This document shows, one piece after another, positions 50,863 through 63,429 of a stretch of DNA of 64,000 nucleotides. The DNA lies in contig CM075943.1 in assembly GCA_038030265.1 (NCBI GenBank), positions 43,586,001-43,650,000 of the forward strand, given 5' to 3'. This DNA is from Corythucha ciliata. Taxonomy: Eukaryota; Arthropoda; Insecta; Hemiptera; Tingidae. Position 1 is the first letter of the stretch; each line of letters begins with the position of its first letter. Both the position numbers and the translations under genes were made by a program. The notes under the pieces are model-generated. The model had not been told where the DNA came from. It ran no database searches and saw only the letters and a list, made by a program, of their open reading frames with translations.

Positions 50863-52047
50863 GATCTTCGAGACGAATATTCAAGTCAGGAACTTGCACA
50901 TGCCTCTAAACTGCCAAGTTACAGCCCTCGTCACAAGCGAGTAGCCCAACCCTTGGTCATATAGGAATTGAACGGGGACTGAAGGGGCTGGTATTTCCCC
51001 TCTCACCTTAAGTCCGCCAGGGTTGGGGGGGTCTACAGGGGGCTAAACACTGTTTGAGAGCCAAAACCTGCCAAGTGAGCAACTGCCCGATAATATGGTT
51101 CTATATAAGCGAGGAAAGCCCGGGAAATTGGCGTTTAAGTGAGCCAGAATCGCGAATATGGTTTACAACTGAGCAAAATCCACGGGCGACCCCAGTGATG
51201 CAAGCCAAGGCGAAACCCGCCCAGTTTCTTGGCGTGCTAGCGAAAATGATGGTTATCGAGGAAAACATCAAAAGGCGTTTTCATGTGTATAAAATCCGCA
51301 AAACTTGTTTTTGAATGAGGCATGCCACAAAGCTGAATTTCCAGCTACAAAATACGCAATTATTTTTTTGTGTGAGCTGGACCCGAGAAAATGTTTTTTG
51401 CGAGAAAAATCCACGAAATTTGGTTTTTTAGAGAGCGAAATTTGTGAAATTGGTTTCTGAATTAAGCCGCCCCACAAAAATTGGTTGGTCAGCCACAAAC
51501 ATCCGCGAAATTAATTTGTTGGTGAAACCGATACGTGATTTTTTTTTTTTTTTTTTCGTGAGAAAACTCCGCAAAATCGGATTTTGTGAGAGCGAAACCC
51601 AAAATTTCGTTTTTCAGTGAGCCACACCCAGCTCATTTTTTTTTTTTTTTAGGCAAGAAAAATGGGAAAATAGTGCACTTTTTGAATGAAATGCACTAAA
51701 CTGGCCAAAATCAGAGATATTGGTTTTTCAATCAGACAGAGCTGCGATAATGTTTTTTTATTGTGCTAATACCACCAAAAGGTTTTTGAACTAGACCATT
51801 CCGCTAAATTTGGTTTTCACCATAAAAAAAAAAAAAAAAAAAAATTGGTGTATTAGTGAGCGAAATTCGACAAATTGGTTCTATTGCTGAGCAAGTCCAG
51901 CGATAGTTTTAAAAATACAAAATGTGGCGGACGTGTAGGATTTTAACTTTTCGATGGAAACTGGAGGTGGGCAGCTGCCCCACTAAATCTACGATTTTGA
52001 TTTTAGTGGTGGGCAACTGCCCAACCCTTCCTCCCACTGGTTACACA
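50863..52047 (+). mobile_element. C-family array ending in a hAT-like terminus
   Basis: From about 51050 on, C-family units (GCGAAATTTGTGAAATTGGTT near 51426) recur. The end 51965-52047 (GGTGGGCAGCTGCCCC..., CCCACTGGTTACACAT) matches the right end of the 7767-9580 element. Long T runs lie at 51539-51556 and 51637-51650, and an A run at 51825-51844. Confidence 0.6.
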
Positions 52048-52680
52048 TATGCTAACCACTAAAATCGCACGTGTCTCGCCTCACGTACATAGGACGCAGG
52101 GAAACACTTCGCGAGCTCCCCCAGCAACCCTGCGAAGCGGGGGATGCATATAATATTCACGGAGTTTTGGGGTTAATATAGCGAGAGAAAATCCGAGATA
52201 TTTTATTTCGTACTGAGCCAGACACGCAACATTTTTTTTTTTTTTTTTTGGGTAAATACAAGAATTAGGTTTAATCATATAGGCAACACAAGATATTTGG
52301 TTTTTTCATGACAAAACAACCGTTTAATTGGGTCTTCTGTGAGCGAGAATCCGCGAAATGGTTTTTATAGGGCGAAAAATCGGCCAGCATTTTTTTTGTG
52401 AGTCAGACCTGCAAAAATGGATTTTAGGGCGCAAAATCCGCGAAATTAGTCTCCTTTAATCACGCCACCGCGCTGCCGATTTTGCCGTTAATGATTTTTT
52501 TGTTTTGTTTTTTTGTTTTAGTGTGCAAAATCCGGAAAAGGATTTTATAGGGAGGTTGCAGGCCCACGAAAATGGGGATTTTTGTGAGAAAAATCCTCGA
52601 AACTTGATTTTAGAGTCCGAAATCAGAGAAATTGATTTCTATAGTTAGGTACCCAGACCCGCGAAATATGTTTTTTGCGA
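52048..52680 (+). repeat. Further C-family units
   Basis: Units such as GTGAGCGAGAATCCGCGAAAT near 52340 continue to about 52640. A hAT-like end (TTCTGGCTATGCCCATGG, 52904-52921) lies beyond the next repeat. Confidence 0.6.
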
Positions 52681-52681
52681 G

Positions 52682-52872
52682 GGCTCATCATTTTTGCCAT
52701 TGCAACAATTATTGCGTGTGCAACAAGCTGTTACTGAAAAAAAAAGACAGAAAATGGCAGATATCTCGGAAACAAAGTAGAATTTCGGAAAAGTGCAAAT
52801 ACCAAATATGCAATAGACTTGCCCCTTCACTGGTGTTTTCTCTGTCCAGGCGCTTTTTGGACACCCTGTATA
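52682..52872 (+). repeat. Dispersed repeat (inverted pair with 58561-58738)
   Basis: GGGCTCATCATTTTTGCCAT through CACTGGTGTTTTCTCTGTCC is the inverse of the segment near 58561-58738. It ends GGACACCCTGTATA, one of the TATACAGGGTG termini. Confidence 0.88.
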
Positions 52873-52924
52873 TTGGAAGGCAACTGCAAAATCCTGTCCC
52901 CCTTCTGGCTATGCCCATGGTTTC

Positions 52925-53835
52925 CACGAAGAAGAAGAAGAAAAACATATTTTTCCTATAATTAATGAGAGTTTTTTCTAGAATATTACACATTACGTTG
53001 GAGGACATCATTTTAATCTGAGTGGCTCTTCTGTTCTGTATTTCACACGATTCGTCCTCTTGAACGTGGCATTAGCATATTCTCATACAACTCTTGGTGA
53101 TGGTAAGAAAGGGATTTATTGCTTAATTTAACAACCCTCTCAATTTCGAAGTGCTTTAATTTTACAATGCCGTCATGGGGCTTTATCGCTCTGAGCCAAG
53201 TCTAAATGAAAGAAAGAGACGCGAGTGTGAGATAAAACTCGAACGAGCTGAGTGTTAAAACCTCGATTAAATAATTAAGGATAGGGAAGAGGCCGAAAAT
53301 ACTGTGGGAAATATAGCTCTCAAAATGATGATATTGAGGAGCTTTGATAGTCTCCCCCCCCCCCCCAGTTGATGGAGGCGCTTTATATATAAATATAAAG
53401 AAGGAGCCAAGCTTCGGCTTCGGCGAGCCGTGCAATCAAGCATGAATAAGCCGCTATTTTCTCTTATCTATAGAAAGGGGACACCGACAAAAAGGATTTT
53501 TATCCTCGCGCTGTTGTGGTGGTTATCAATAACAGAGGTGGCAGTTGTAACCAATTAGAGCTTAAGAGTAGAGCAATGTAGGTTTCTGAAGAATGCGCAG
53601 TGAGCAGGTATCTCACATTGTCCCACGCTCCGCGTTCTTCTGAATTATTGCCTACCGCTCCTATGCCATCACCCTATCGGCACAAAGCCCATTAATTTTT
53701 TTTAATGGGATGCATATAGTATTTTAAAAAAATATTTACCATAGTTATAATTTTATAATTTTATTATTTTCTGCTCCGGTCTTTAGCCCAGCACATTTGC
53801 GTTGTTGTAAGGAAATGAGATTGGTGCTACACACG
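52925..53835. other. No recognisable gene
   Basis: Contains a GAAGAAGAAG run (52929-52941) and a C homopolymer (53354-53367). No domains were seen in either strand's frames. Confidence 0.35.
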
Positions 53836-53837
53836 GT

Positions 53838-53898
53838 ATATCCGTATACAATATGAAATGCACTCTTTCCGACCGCCAGCTGCCGGAACGAAATTTTG
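53838..53898 (+). repeat. Rpt-1 right-end fragment
   Basis: TATCCGTATACAATATGAAA, TGCACTC, CCGACCGCCAGCTGCCGGA: the terminal 60 bp of Rpt-1, immediately left of a MITE. Confidence 0.8.
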
Positions 53899-53913
53899 TT
53901 CAATTGAACTTAC

Positions 53914-54150
53914 TATAGTCTGTCCATTTTGTGATGGACTCTCGCCCGCCCTCGAATTTTTAGTGAAATGAGCTTCCCTTTATCCCGTCTTAAAAATAAC
54001 GCGTCAGGAATAGTTTTATATGTATAGAACAGAAGATCAATGTGAAGCATCTTGTTGAGTTCATTAAATAGTTTTGGTGGGAGTGAACAAATCGATCTAT
54101 CGATATGATACAAACCGTTCGAGAGTCCATCACTTAAGTGGACAAACTAT
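53914..54150. mobile_element. Mariner-type MITE, about 236 bp
   Basis: The left end TATAGTCTGTCCATTTTGTG, then ATGGACTCTCG, and the inverted right end ATAGTTTGTCCACTTAAGTG, then ATGGACTCTCG, pair over about 32 bp. TA-rich flanks are compatible with a TA duplication. The 66-codon internal frame is not recognised. Confidence 0.8.
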
Positions 54151-54159
54151 ACATATATG

Positions 54160-54525
54160 TAATAGTATTTTCAAAAGTTTAATTTTTCAAATACCTACTG
54201 TTTTGTTGTACATAAATTCAAGTAGGTATGTAACTCGGGAGTAAATCAGTTTATTTTCTTCAAGCCATCACTCCCACGAGCCATGCGCTCTTTCTGATAA
54301 ACTTGTCTCTCAGAAAATAAACTCCCCTCGATACATAGTAAACTATGTATTTCTTTAGTTTTTCTTTGAAGCCGTTTTATTCAGGGTGATTGGGCTCTAA
54401 CAACTAACTTTTCGATGCGGAAATTGCTTGAAAGACCCGCACTACTCCAGCGTCCTGGTGGCGAGGAATAGAAAGTTACAATGAAGGCGTCTTCTGGTGG
54501 GCTGAAAAACATGTTTATTTAATTC
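54160..54525. other. No recognisable gene
   Basis: AT-rich sequence without a motif I recognise. Confidence 0.3.
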
Positions 54526-54529
54526 GTGG

Positions 54530-54830
54530 CGTTGGTTCGCTCGTAAAACCAATTTTTTTGGGGGTTTAGCTCTTGATTAATTGCATGGGACTGATTAATC
54601 CCAATTCAATTGGGACTTTTTCAATTGGGGCATTTTCACGGACTTAGTTCTTTTGAAAATCAATGACGCTGGTTAGAGTTATAGACAAAAACAATATCAC
54701 GGGGTGTAGCCACTCAAACCCCTCATTCTAGGGAATTTGGCTCTTCAGAAAACTAAATTCGCGGGGTTGGCTGAGTCAAAAAACCTATTTTGTGTGCTTT
54801 GCTCTAGAACTTACTCGCTCAAAATCACCC
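54530..54830 (-). repeat. C-family degenerate repeat
   Basis: AAAACCAATTTTTTTGGGGG, CTAAATTCGCGGGGTTGGCTG and similar units, inverse orientation of 8800-9460. Confidence 0.55.
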
Positions 54831-54834
54831 ACCC

Positions 54835-55950
54835 CTGACTACTAGGCCGAGTATAACTGTCAACTGATAGCACGGTGGGGATTTATTCAGCCGAAAGCAC
54901 TATAGCCGCCATCGCAACGAGACACGCAGGACTTTTCTCTCACATCCCAAATATAAGAAGCCGACCTCACACGTTCGGTAACACACTAGTAACGTTGGAC
55001 GTTTTTAATGAAAAAGTGATAAGATATTTTTCATACTGTAAATAATAATGGAAAAGTTTTCATATTTTATTTTAATTCATTTCATTTTATTTTATTCATG
55101 TTTAAATTATTATCTCCCTTCTAAAGAAGATCATTTGAAAAAACTTCTGCTCAATGAGTGGTGCGGGTAGCGGAGGACCGGGGAGAAGTCCATTAACTTG
55201 CAAACCGGCCCCGAGAGCGGTTGAGCTTTTCGGTCTTGGAGTTTATCTCGTTAAAGATGAACATCGTTAATGAAGTTGACTAATTGTGGGCTACTATTTT
55301 ACGAACCCACTGTAAAGCTCATTCAGCTCTTTTTCGGATCTTTCTTTTAAAAGCTTTTTAATTAAAATATCAAACTTTTAGGACGCATCGTTAGTCGTTT
55401 CCAAGTGGAATCTAATTGACGCGCTGCTTCTTTTTTTTTTTTGTATAGAGTTGCAGACTTTGGATAAAATGGAACCCTTTTGAACTATTTGAAAAAGTTT
55501 GTCAAGATTTCGGCGTAGATTTAGAATTTATATAAACGCGTTAGTGTTCATGATAAAGTGATTCTTGTAACCACGAAGGTGTGTTCTTAATCCGTGTATA
55601 GCCATCGTAATTACGTATAGGTTGTCGTGAAAGCCGAAGTAAAAAATGCACCTTGAAAGTTATTTCAAGGGAATGCTGAAGCTCTCGAACTATTATGAGT
55701 TCCATCCAATACAGTACAACTGTCCAGTTTCTGTTCTTTGGCGAAGACGACGGACCAAAAAAAAATGTATTCGACCATGACTGATGGCTTCTTTTCATAA
55801 TACTACATCGGAGCACCTGTTGGGCGTCTGTTCAAAATGTATCAAGTGACTCCTGCAGCTTTTCAGTATTGAAAGTCCTCAATCGAAGAGTAGACTACGC
55901 ATACTTGTCCATATACTGACCGCCGGTTTTGTCGTGACATTCCGTTGAGG
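54835..55950. other. No recognisable gene
   Basis: No repeat core or domain identified; a 91-codon minus frame (55541-55816) has no motif. Confidence 0.35.
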
Positions 55951-55951
55951 C

Positions 55952-58340
55952 CAGTAGCGTACCGAGGTAGTGGCGAGGAGGGGGCGGGCCGCCCCAGGCC
56001 CCCTATCAGACGGGGCCCCCGAAAAGCTTAAATATACGGGAAAATGAGGATGTTTAGGTTCTATATATTCATGGATGGAGGAATATACGTGAAAAGTTTG
56101 GACAGCGACCTGTCTCCTTTTCTACGAATTTTTAGTCTATATCCGTCCTGGAGAATGTAACGTTACAAGTGATAACATCAGCAAAGAGCGTGGGCGTACA
56201 GAAAATTAGCGCCTTCTTGAGGAAAATTCGCGGCTAAAATAGAGAAAACACCCCGTCAGTAGTTTCGTTAGGTCCTTAAGCGCTCTAATTTATTGATCGG
56301 CAATTCGCAACTGACGGGCGCGGCAAAAACTTGGGAAAAAGCGCAAATATTCGTGGCTAATAACGTGGTCTGCTCACGATGCAACTTACAAACCAAAATT
56401 GAGGGAGGAAAATCGTCAACAGAGGCCATGCCACGGCTAAAAATGCTAAAATGTAGAAATCAACGCAAAATTGTTGTAAGCCCACGGCTAAAATTGAGAA
56501 TACACGCTACTAATTCAGACTGTACGGGTAAAAACACAATGGCGGCCAATATTGAGAAAAACAACTTAATTTGTGTTAAAATTGGGCAAAAATGGCAAAT
56601 TCAGAGCTAAAATGACGGAAAATCGCCCATTCGTCGCATATAAAAAGAGAATAGACACGCAATTCGCTACAAAATTAGCAGAAAACGCTATTTCACGGCG
56701 ATAAATATCGCGGATAAAGTCGTGGAAAATCGTTAATACGTGATTATACAAATGAAGAAAATTAGTCATTCGCGGCTGAAATTGAGAAAACGCAAATCCA
56801 CAGCTTCTGAAAGATTCGAGGCCTCACACTGAAAAACAGCACTAATCCATAGCAGAAAGTAGAAAAAAATTACTTATATGCGGGGCTAAAATCTAAAAAA
56901 CAACGCGGCTAAAATTGAAAAATTACTAATTAGCACGGCTAAAATTAAGGAAAACAGGAGAGTTCCTATTAAGTTCAGTAGATAAGTAAAAATTGCCACC
57001 GCGATTGAGCCTTCCCTCACATTTATCATGTGATAGCTTTGTAACCTAATCCATCGGTGAGCAAAGTGGTGAATTTAGGAACATGCCCAACACTAATTTT
57101 CAGTTCAAATTGAGAAAAAGTGCTGATTCGCTGCTAAAAATGGAAAAATGGCTAATCTGCAATTTAAAATGAGGAAAACGCCAATTCGTAGCTAAAATGG
57201 AGGGAAATCGCTCACGAAAGCGAAAGAAACGCTACAGCGCTGCTAAAATCGAAAAAAAGGGCTAACCCGGGGCTAAAATTGGGCAAAATTACTAAATGCT
57301 GCCTGCATTTGGTGATTTTGAAATAAATTTCAAAGTTCTTCAAGAGGGGATAGATGGTACGAGGGGAAATGACGGCAATCCCTAATTTTGAAGTCGTCTT
57401 CCCCCCTCTTCCCAAGACCATCCATTTCATTAACTGCCCTTTGACGTAATCAAACCCCCACACAAGAATTTTAAAAATTCGCCTAAAAAAACCCCTGATT
57501 GATTTCAATGTTTAATGTGAGCAATAGCATTGTGGAAGAGCCCTCTTCAAGAAACATCAGTGCTTGAAAAATGTGCAAGTTCCCCATTTGCAGCTAAAAT
57601 ATCGGAAAACGCCAATTCGTGGCTAAAATTAAGAAAATTCGCTTATTCACAGGTTAGAAACGCTACTGCGCTGCTAAAATTTATAAAAGCGCTAATTCGC
57701 GGCTAAACTTAAGGAAAATTAGTAATTCACGGATCACGGCTAAAATTGTGAAAAATTGCTATTTGCGTCCAAAATTGGAAATACCTACGCGGCTTCACAG
57801 GAAACTGTGATGCTAAAATTGATAAAATGCGCCAATTTATGGCTATGGGTGAAAAACCAGAAAAAAAGTGGCTAAAACTGAGAATAAATCGCTAATCTTT
57901 AGCGTACGGTGAACAAAAAAATGCTAATTTGTAGCACAAATTTAGAAAAAACCACTATTTTGGGGCTAATATTGAGTAAAACACATAAGAAATACGATAA
58001 TTTTAAGCTCAAACTGAGTAAAGTGCTGCTTAAAAAAAAAAAAAAAAAAAAAAAATCGCCAATTCGCACCAAAATTTTTGGAAAACGCTAACTCGAGGAA
58101 AGTTAAGAAACATTCTCTAATTCACTAATAAAATAGCTACTTTGCTGCTAAAGTTGAAAAAAAGCCCGTAGATATTTATGTCTATTGGCGTGGTTGGTTG
58201 GCGGGGGGTACTACCCCGCTAATCCACAACTGAGATTGCAGAGAAAAACGTTACACGTGGCCAAAATTGAGAAAGGCGCTAATCTGCTGGTTAAGTTGAC
58301 AAAAAACACTATACATTCGTGGCTTGAATTTGGCATAAGC
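55952..58340 (+). mobile_element. A-family array with hAT-like left terminus
   Basis: The left end CAGTAGCGTACCGAGGTAGT and CGCCCCAGGCCCCCTATCAG match the inverted right end at 23549 (CAGTAGTGTACCGAGGTA, then CGCCCCAGACCCTCTATCAG). From about 56200 the body is A-family units (GGCTAAAATTGAGAAAA-like at 56490, 56785, 56930, 57600 and many more). The right end is not certain. An A run lies at 58032-58054. Confidence 0.6.
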
Positions 58341-58341
58341 G

Positions 58342-58444
58342 CAGGGGCTGAAGTACGAAGGGGTGTTATATGAATAACACGGGTGGTATCCACATGGCAA
58401 CCATTTTAATTGTGATGTGTGACCCCTTCGTACTTGCCCCCCTG
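58342..58444. mobile_element. Small hAT-like MITE, 103 bp
   Basis: The ends CAGGGGCTGAAGTACGAAGG and, inverted from the right, CAGGGGGGCAAGTACGAAGG continue as GGT. No matching 8-bp flanks were found. Confidence 0.65.
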
Positions 58445-58560
58445 ATTGGCGGATAGGGTGTGGAAATAGTGGTAATTTGGTTAAAATAAGAAAAAGGCCT
58501 TAAAAGTTAATATCAATAGAGGTTTATATACCAACTCGTAGTAGAGACTTAGGGTCCCGA

Positions 58561-58745
58561 CATTGGACTGGACTGGACAGAGAAAACACCAGTGAAGGGG
58601 CAACTCTATTGCACTATTTGCACTTTTCCGAAATTCCGCTTTGTTTCCGAGATATCCGCCATTTTCTGATTTTTTCAGAAACAGCTTGTTGCACACGCAG
58701 TAATTGTTGCAATGGCAAAAATGATGAGCCCATTGGAAAGAGCAC
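58561..58745 (-). repeat. Inverted copy of the 52682-52872 repeat
   Basis: The minus strand matches 52682-52860, except that this copy lacks the CACCCTGTATA end. The Cys/His-looking frame on the minus strand is a by-product. Confidence 0.88.
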
Positions 58746-58800
58746 AACATTTTCTATTTAAAGAGCCTTTTTTAATCCAGATTAGACGACATCTACTGCG

Positions 58801-58900
58801 TTTTGAATCAGCTTATTGGCGAAAAAACGTAATTTTCTGACTACATCACCATATCACCAATACTTCCGGAATTAAGTTTCCTCGCTAATAAGCTGATTCA
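58801..58900. mobile_element. MITE-like inverted repeat, about 100 bp
   Basis: TTTGAATCAGCTTATTGGCGA pairs with TCGCTAATAAGCTGATTCAAA inverted. No clear duplication at the flanks. Confidence 0.7.
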
Positions 58901-58904
58901 AAGC

Positions 58905-60598
58905 TACACACTGAGGGCCACTACACACACAAACAAGAGCAAGACTGTTTTCTTCCCCAAGACAATTGAGTGAATGGGGACGCTAAATCAATACGGATCC
59001 ACGGAATTCTTTGTACAAAGAATTGCACCGAAACAAAAGGTATACATAGAACTGGAAGCAAAAGTCTCAGTTGAGTTCTGTTTCAAAGCATTCAGTTTCG
59101 TAACGTAATAAGCTGTCTTGGATTGATTTTACTCGTCCGTATAAATCACTTAACCCCTGTGACTCAAGTCGATATAGATGGCCGGTGAAAGAATGCATTT
59201 CCAATTAAAGTTAAAGATAAGAATGGTCTCTGTCTTTGCAACCGGACAAAGAACTATAAGGCACTGTCAAGCGGTGCGTCCGCGTCCCGCTTGAGCACAA
59301 AACGAAAAGGTCTGACTCTGACATGGGGTTGGCGGGTTACAAAAACTGCCCCCCTCGGCTCGAAGCTTAGAGGAGGAGGGTTCAATGGTACAAGCGGTAT
59401 TGTTACCGAATTTAGAGGTTGATCCCAAGTGAAATACTGAATAATTCAAGTAAAGTATCCACTCCTTTCTTGCCACCCGCACCGTCACCAGAACAAAAAC
59501 AAGACTGAAAACGTTGACAGTTTTCGTTTGGTTTTGAAAGCACGTAAGAGAAAATGTATTTTTCCTTTACAAATACGTAATATATCTTTATAAATATCCC
59601 TTCAAATTTAACCAGCCTTTGAAAACTTTTTAAAATTATATTCAAAGTTGTTCACGTCAAGCTTCGTAGACTTTGTAGTTTTGTAATTTCGTACTTAGGT
59701 GTTTGTTTACAGGGGAAATCAAGTTACGAATGAATGAACCGATATCAAAGAAATTTAAAAAGGTACCAATACTCGTGTTTCAAGCAGTTCAGTACCTACT
59801 CATTGAAAGCAAATACTTGATAAGGCTCGCATGAGAACAAAATACATGAACCTGAACACTTAAAATGTACCTTTCAGTGGCTAAAAGCCCGAAAAAATGC
59901 ATTTTGGTTTCCATAAGAACGTTCCTAGCTCACATTAAACAACCTACGTATGTAACGCACAAATCCAATATCCACACTGAATTATAGAGAACATTTTTTT
60001 TTTTTTGAATTCGTGGGCCTTATTTAAAGTGGACAAACACGTGCATAGAAGGCCCTCTGGCCAATTTAAAACTGATCAATTATAGTGAATCGGCGTGGGG
60101 TGAAAATGAAATCGTGAAGGGGATGGTGGAAGATAGAAAGAAATGAGAGGTTGAAAGGTTCATTCAACAGGCATTCATTCATTCATGCATGAGGAAGAAT
60201 CCGCTTCGGCGTTGGGTGCTATGAATTATTTATGTCAGCTCGCTCTTTTGACTTCTGAAGAAGTGCTAGAAGCAATCACATTAAAACAGTTTTATAAAAA
60301 GCCAACCCTTCCTATTTATTATAATTTTGAAGTTCTTATAAAGTTGAGAGGTGCTGGGAATTTATAGCTGTCTCCTTGTAGGATTATATAGCTTATTTAA
60401 GCTTTTTAGCTTTGTAGAATGACGTCGTGGAACTCAGAGGCTGAACCAAGTGATACAGGCCTTTCCAGCCTGACTCGCAGTAGGGTAGCCGCTAGTGCAA
60501 TGGCCCTTAAACGGTCCGGAAATGAATTTTTCGCGTCATGGTCGCTGGTATCAAACGATTTTTCGACTCTAGGACCGCTAGTACGAGCGCTCAGTTAA
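58905..60598. other. No recognisable gene
   Basis: Long unique-looking stretch with only short frames (up to 77 codons) lacking motifs. Confidence 0.35.
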
Positions 60599-60599
60599 G

Positions 60600-60638
60600 G
60601 GGAGAGAGAGAGAGAGAGAGAGAGAGAAAAAAAAAAAT
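60600..60638 (+). repeat. (GA)n microsatellite followed by A run
   Basis: About 14 GA repeats followed by about 11 A. Confidence 0.95.
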
Positions 60639-60959
60639 GCCACGGTGTCTCAAACAGCGTGTCCAGGCCAATATTTAAGCGTAACGGCGTGGTTACACAT
60701 GTGTCCATATTGGACGAAATATCTACCAACAAGGTGACTAAACTTTCTATAGGTGCTCCAGATCTTCGGCCATTACTGTCGAACTGTAAGCTGTGTACTG
60801 ATAGCTGGCGTGTTTGAAATGACCTAAAACTTCAAAAATCGCGTATTTATTAACTGTTGAATTATTTTATGAACGGATCATGATTTATGCTCTATTTTAG
60901 TATAAATAAACCTTCAAAAATATATTTATGAATAAGTTCTGACCCATGAAACTTCATCA

Positions 60960-61660
60960 TAGTCAATTTGAAGCAGAAATTGTCAATTTTACGAGGAAAT
61001 TGTAACTTATCCCCAATAGTTTTATTTTTGGTCCTTGGAACTTTATTAATTTTGCACCAAGACTCGATGGGCAATTGCCCTTTCGATGAGTATTGTTAAT
61101 GCAGTAAAAGGCGATCGTTTATTTCAGCCTTAAACTTGGCATTTTTAGTATAAACAGCCGATTATATGAGGAAATGATAAATTTTAAGAGTAAATTGTCA
61201 ATTTTATGAGGAAGTTGTCAATTCTATCAGGATATTGTCCATTTTATGAGGAATTTGTCAATTGAAGAAGTCGTCAATTTCAAGGTAGTTGGTCAATGTA
61301 ATGAGGAAACTTCTCGTTTTCAAGGAATTTTCAATTTTGTAAGGAAATATTGTTCGTTTGAATTGGAAATAATTGTGAATTTCAAGAGGCATTCGGTTTT
61401 TGTAGGATTTGTTCATTTTGGGACGATATTGTCGGTTTCACGAGGAAATACTTATTTTTATTAGCGCATAGTCAATTTAACGAAAAAATTGTCAATTTTT
61501 AACAGAAATTGTAAATTTGACGTGGAAATTGTCAATTTTCTTAGGAAATTGTCAATTTTATTAGGACATTGTCAATTTCATTAGGAAATTGTCAATTTTA
61601 GTAGGAAAATTTCAGTTTTATTAGGAAAGTGTCAATTTCTGAGGATACTGTCAATTTTAT
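60960..61660 (+). repeat. B-family minisatellite (22 bp), opposite strand
   Basis: AGGAAATTGTCAATTTTATT repeats with a near-constant 22-bp period at 61525-61620, degenerating outwards. Inverse of 7985-8790. Confidence 0.82.
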
Positions 61661-61679
61661 AAACAGCCGATTCCGGGAA

Positions 61680-62025
61680 TTTTTTTTTTGGCAGAAAATC
61701 AATTTCACTGGGTGCCCTATTTCAGGGACCCATTACGCCGATTTTTAGCATACTAAGAACCGTTTTTAGCTGGTAATTTCCCGGATTTCGCTTACTGAAA
61801 AACCCCAATTTTGAGGGTTTCAATTAGTTGAACATTATTTTTGTGAGTCTAGTTCACTAATGAACCAATTATTGTGGATTTTGCTCGCAAACAAGATTAT
61901 TTTGGCAAATATACCAGTTTTGTGTTATTTTGCATCCTTAACAAACCATTTTCGTGGGTATGGCTCGCTAAGACACCAATTTCACGGATTTTGCACACTT
62001 AAAAACCAGTTTGAGAGGTATAACT
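61680..62025 (-). repeat. C-family degenerate repeat
   Basis: GAACCAATTATTGTGGATTTT, TGCTCGC and AGACACCAATTTCACGGATTTT mark C-family units, inverse of 8800-9460. Confidence 0.65.
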
Positions 62026-62077
62026 CATGAAAAAAAAACAACATTTTTTCCAGTTGAAAACTATTTTAAAAGTCTTA

Positions 62078-62208
62078 TAGCGTTTTCCATTCATTGCAAT
62101 ACTCTTGTGGGGTGTAAGTTTTTCCCCCCGGCCCCTTTGAATTGAAACATATGTTTATGGAGAGGACGGTGCACTACACTTGTGTGGCCTGTTGAATGGA
62201 AAACGCTA
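62078..62208. mobile_element. MITE of 131 bp with TTA target duplication
   Basis: The left end TAGCGTTTTCCATTCA and the right end TGAATGGAAAACGCTA are perfectly inverted. TTA lies at 62075-62077 and 62209-62211, as in PIF/Harbinger elements. Confidence 0.88.
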
Positions 62209-62211
62209 TTA

Positions 62212-63425
62212 TTTAGCCCGCTTAGTCAGGGAGACACGTGTCGTGCACGACCAGTAACGTGCGACACTCATCATCATCACCGTGAACCATTGAAAACAAT
62301 GAGGCATCTACAATTTTGTACGCAAATTGAGAAGGATCTAACCACCAAGCTTAATGCGTAAATCCGAGATGAAATTAGAGAGAGCAAAAAATATATCTTT
62401 AAAAACCCAGAAATCGATGTCCCTAGGTTTGTTAACGTAAATCCCCAAGACCTCTCTATAGTGATTGTGTTCCAAGCGTTACAACTCCAATAAACAGTAA
62501 TTTTTACTGATGTAAACGTACTATCCAAGACCATACCTGGCAAATCATTCGATTATTGTTATTCTTTTTCTTAATTTAACGATTTTTCTGAGCGAAAAAA
62601 TTAGCAGTGTGATTTTTGCTACCGTTTGTACCCACGCGTCGTAGGCTGCATACCTACTTTTTTTAATCATTGGTCTCATTATTAACCATCGGAGTCAAAG
62701 TAGTGTGAGTTAGATGGGAAAACACAAAAACGTGTATATGTATAGGTATACCCGCGTATTGCTTTTGATGGGTCTCTTACCAGGCCAATTACTCGTGTAT
62801 ATTTAATTATCGTTTGTCCCCGAGGGTCATTCTTTCTCTGCGGGAGACAAAAACAGGCACGCAATTTTTTCTTCAACGCGTATTCCCTCATGCTGTAAAA
62901 TGGAATGTAATAATAATGCCTCACTCTCATCCGCTCCTTACGGCTCTAATTGCCACGAAGTTTAAAACTTAGCATTTGTAATTGAGGTCATTTCCATCTT
63001 TTAAATAGCAAATCGTCACGCACAGAAACACTTTTTGCACTTGAAGATTGAATACACCGACCTTACCCAGTTCCAGTCTGGGGGGAAATCCCTGAAAGAT
63101 CAACGCAGTATTCCAAGCCCTGACGAAGTAACCGAACATTGTCATTGAATGTATGATAAATTAAGTGAGCTGGAACAGTGATTTGAAAAATTGGAACACA
63201 TCCACTGTTGAGCCATCTCAACAGTTCTCGTTCCAGGCCGTGATTATGGTACAGGAAAATTATAGTTATAAGAAAATCGATAAGAACTAACCCAAAAAAT
63301 CATGCTAAAAATTGTTCTTGGGTAAGAGACATATATAGCATGATTTTGCTCGTCTCAGTTCAGGGCTTTTAGGAAGAACAAGAGGGATTCACATATTTCT
63401 TCCTCATATCGAACCGGAAAGTCCT
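62212..63425. other. No recognisable gene
   Basis: Short frames only. A small palindrome (AAATCATGCTA/TAGCATGATTTT) lies at 63297-63345. Confidence 0.35.
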
Positions 63426-63429
63426 CAAC

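Noticed and set aside
58481..58750. Cys/His-rich frame (HHFCHCNNYCVCNK) that looks like a zinc finger
   Set aside because: It lies in a dispersed repeat; the other copy at 52682-52872 does not conserve a long frame there.
60960..61660. CRISPR-like array
   Set aside because: The 22-bp units are contiguous and degenerate with no spacers, and the genome is eukaryotic.
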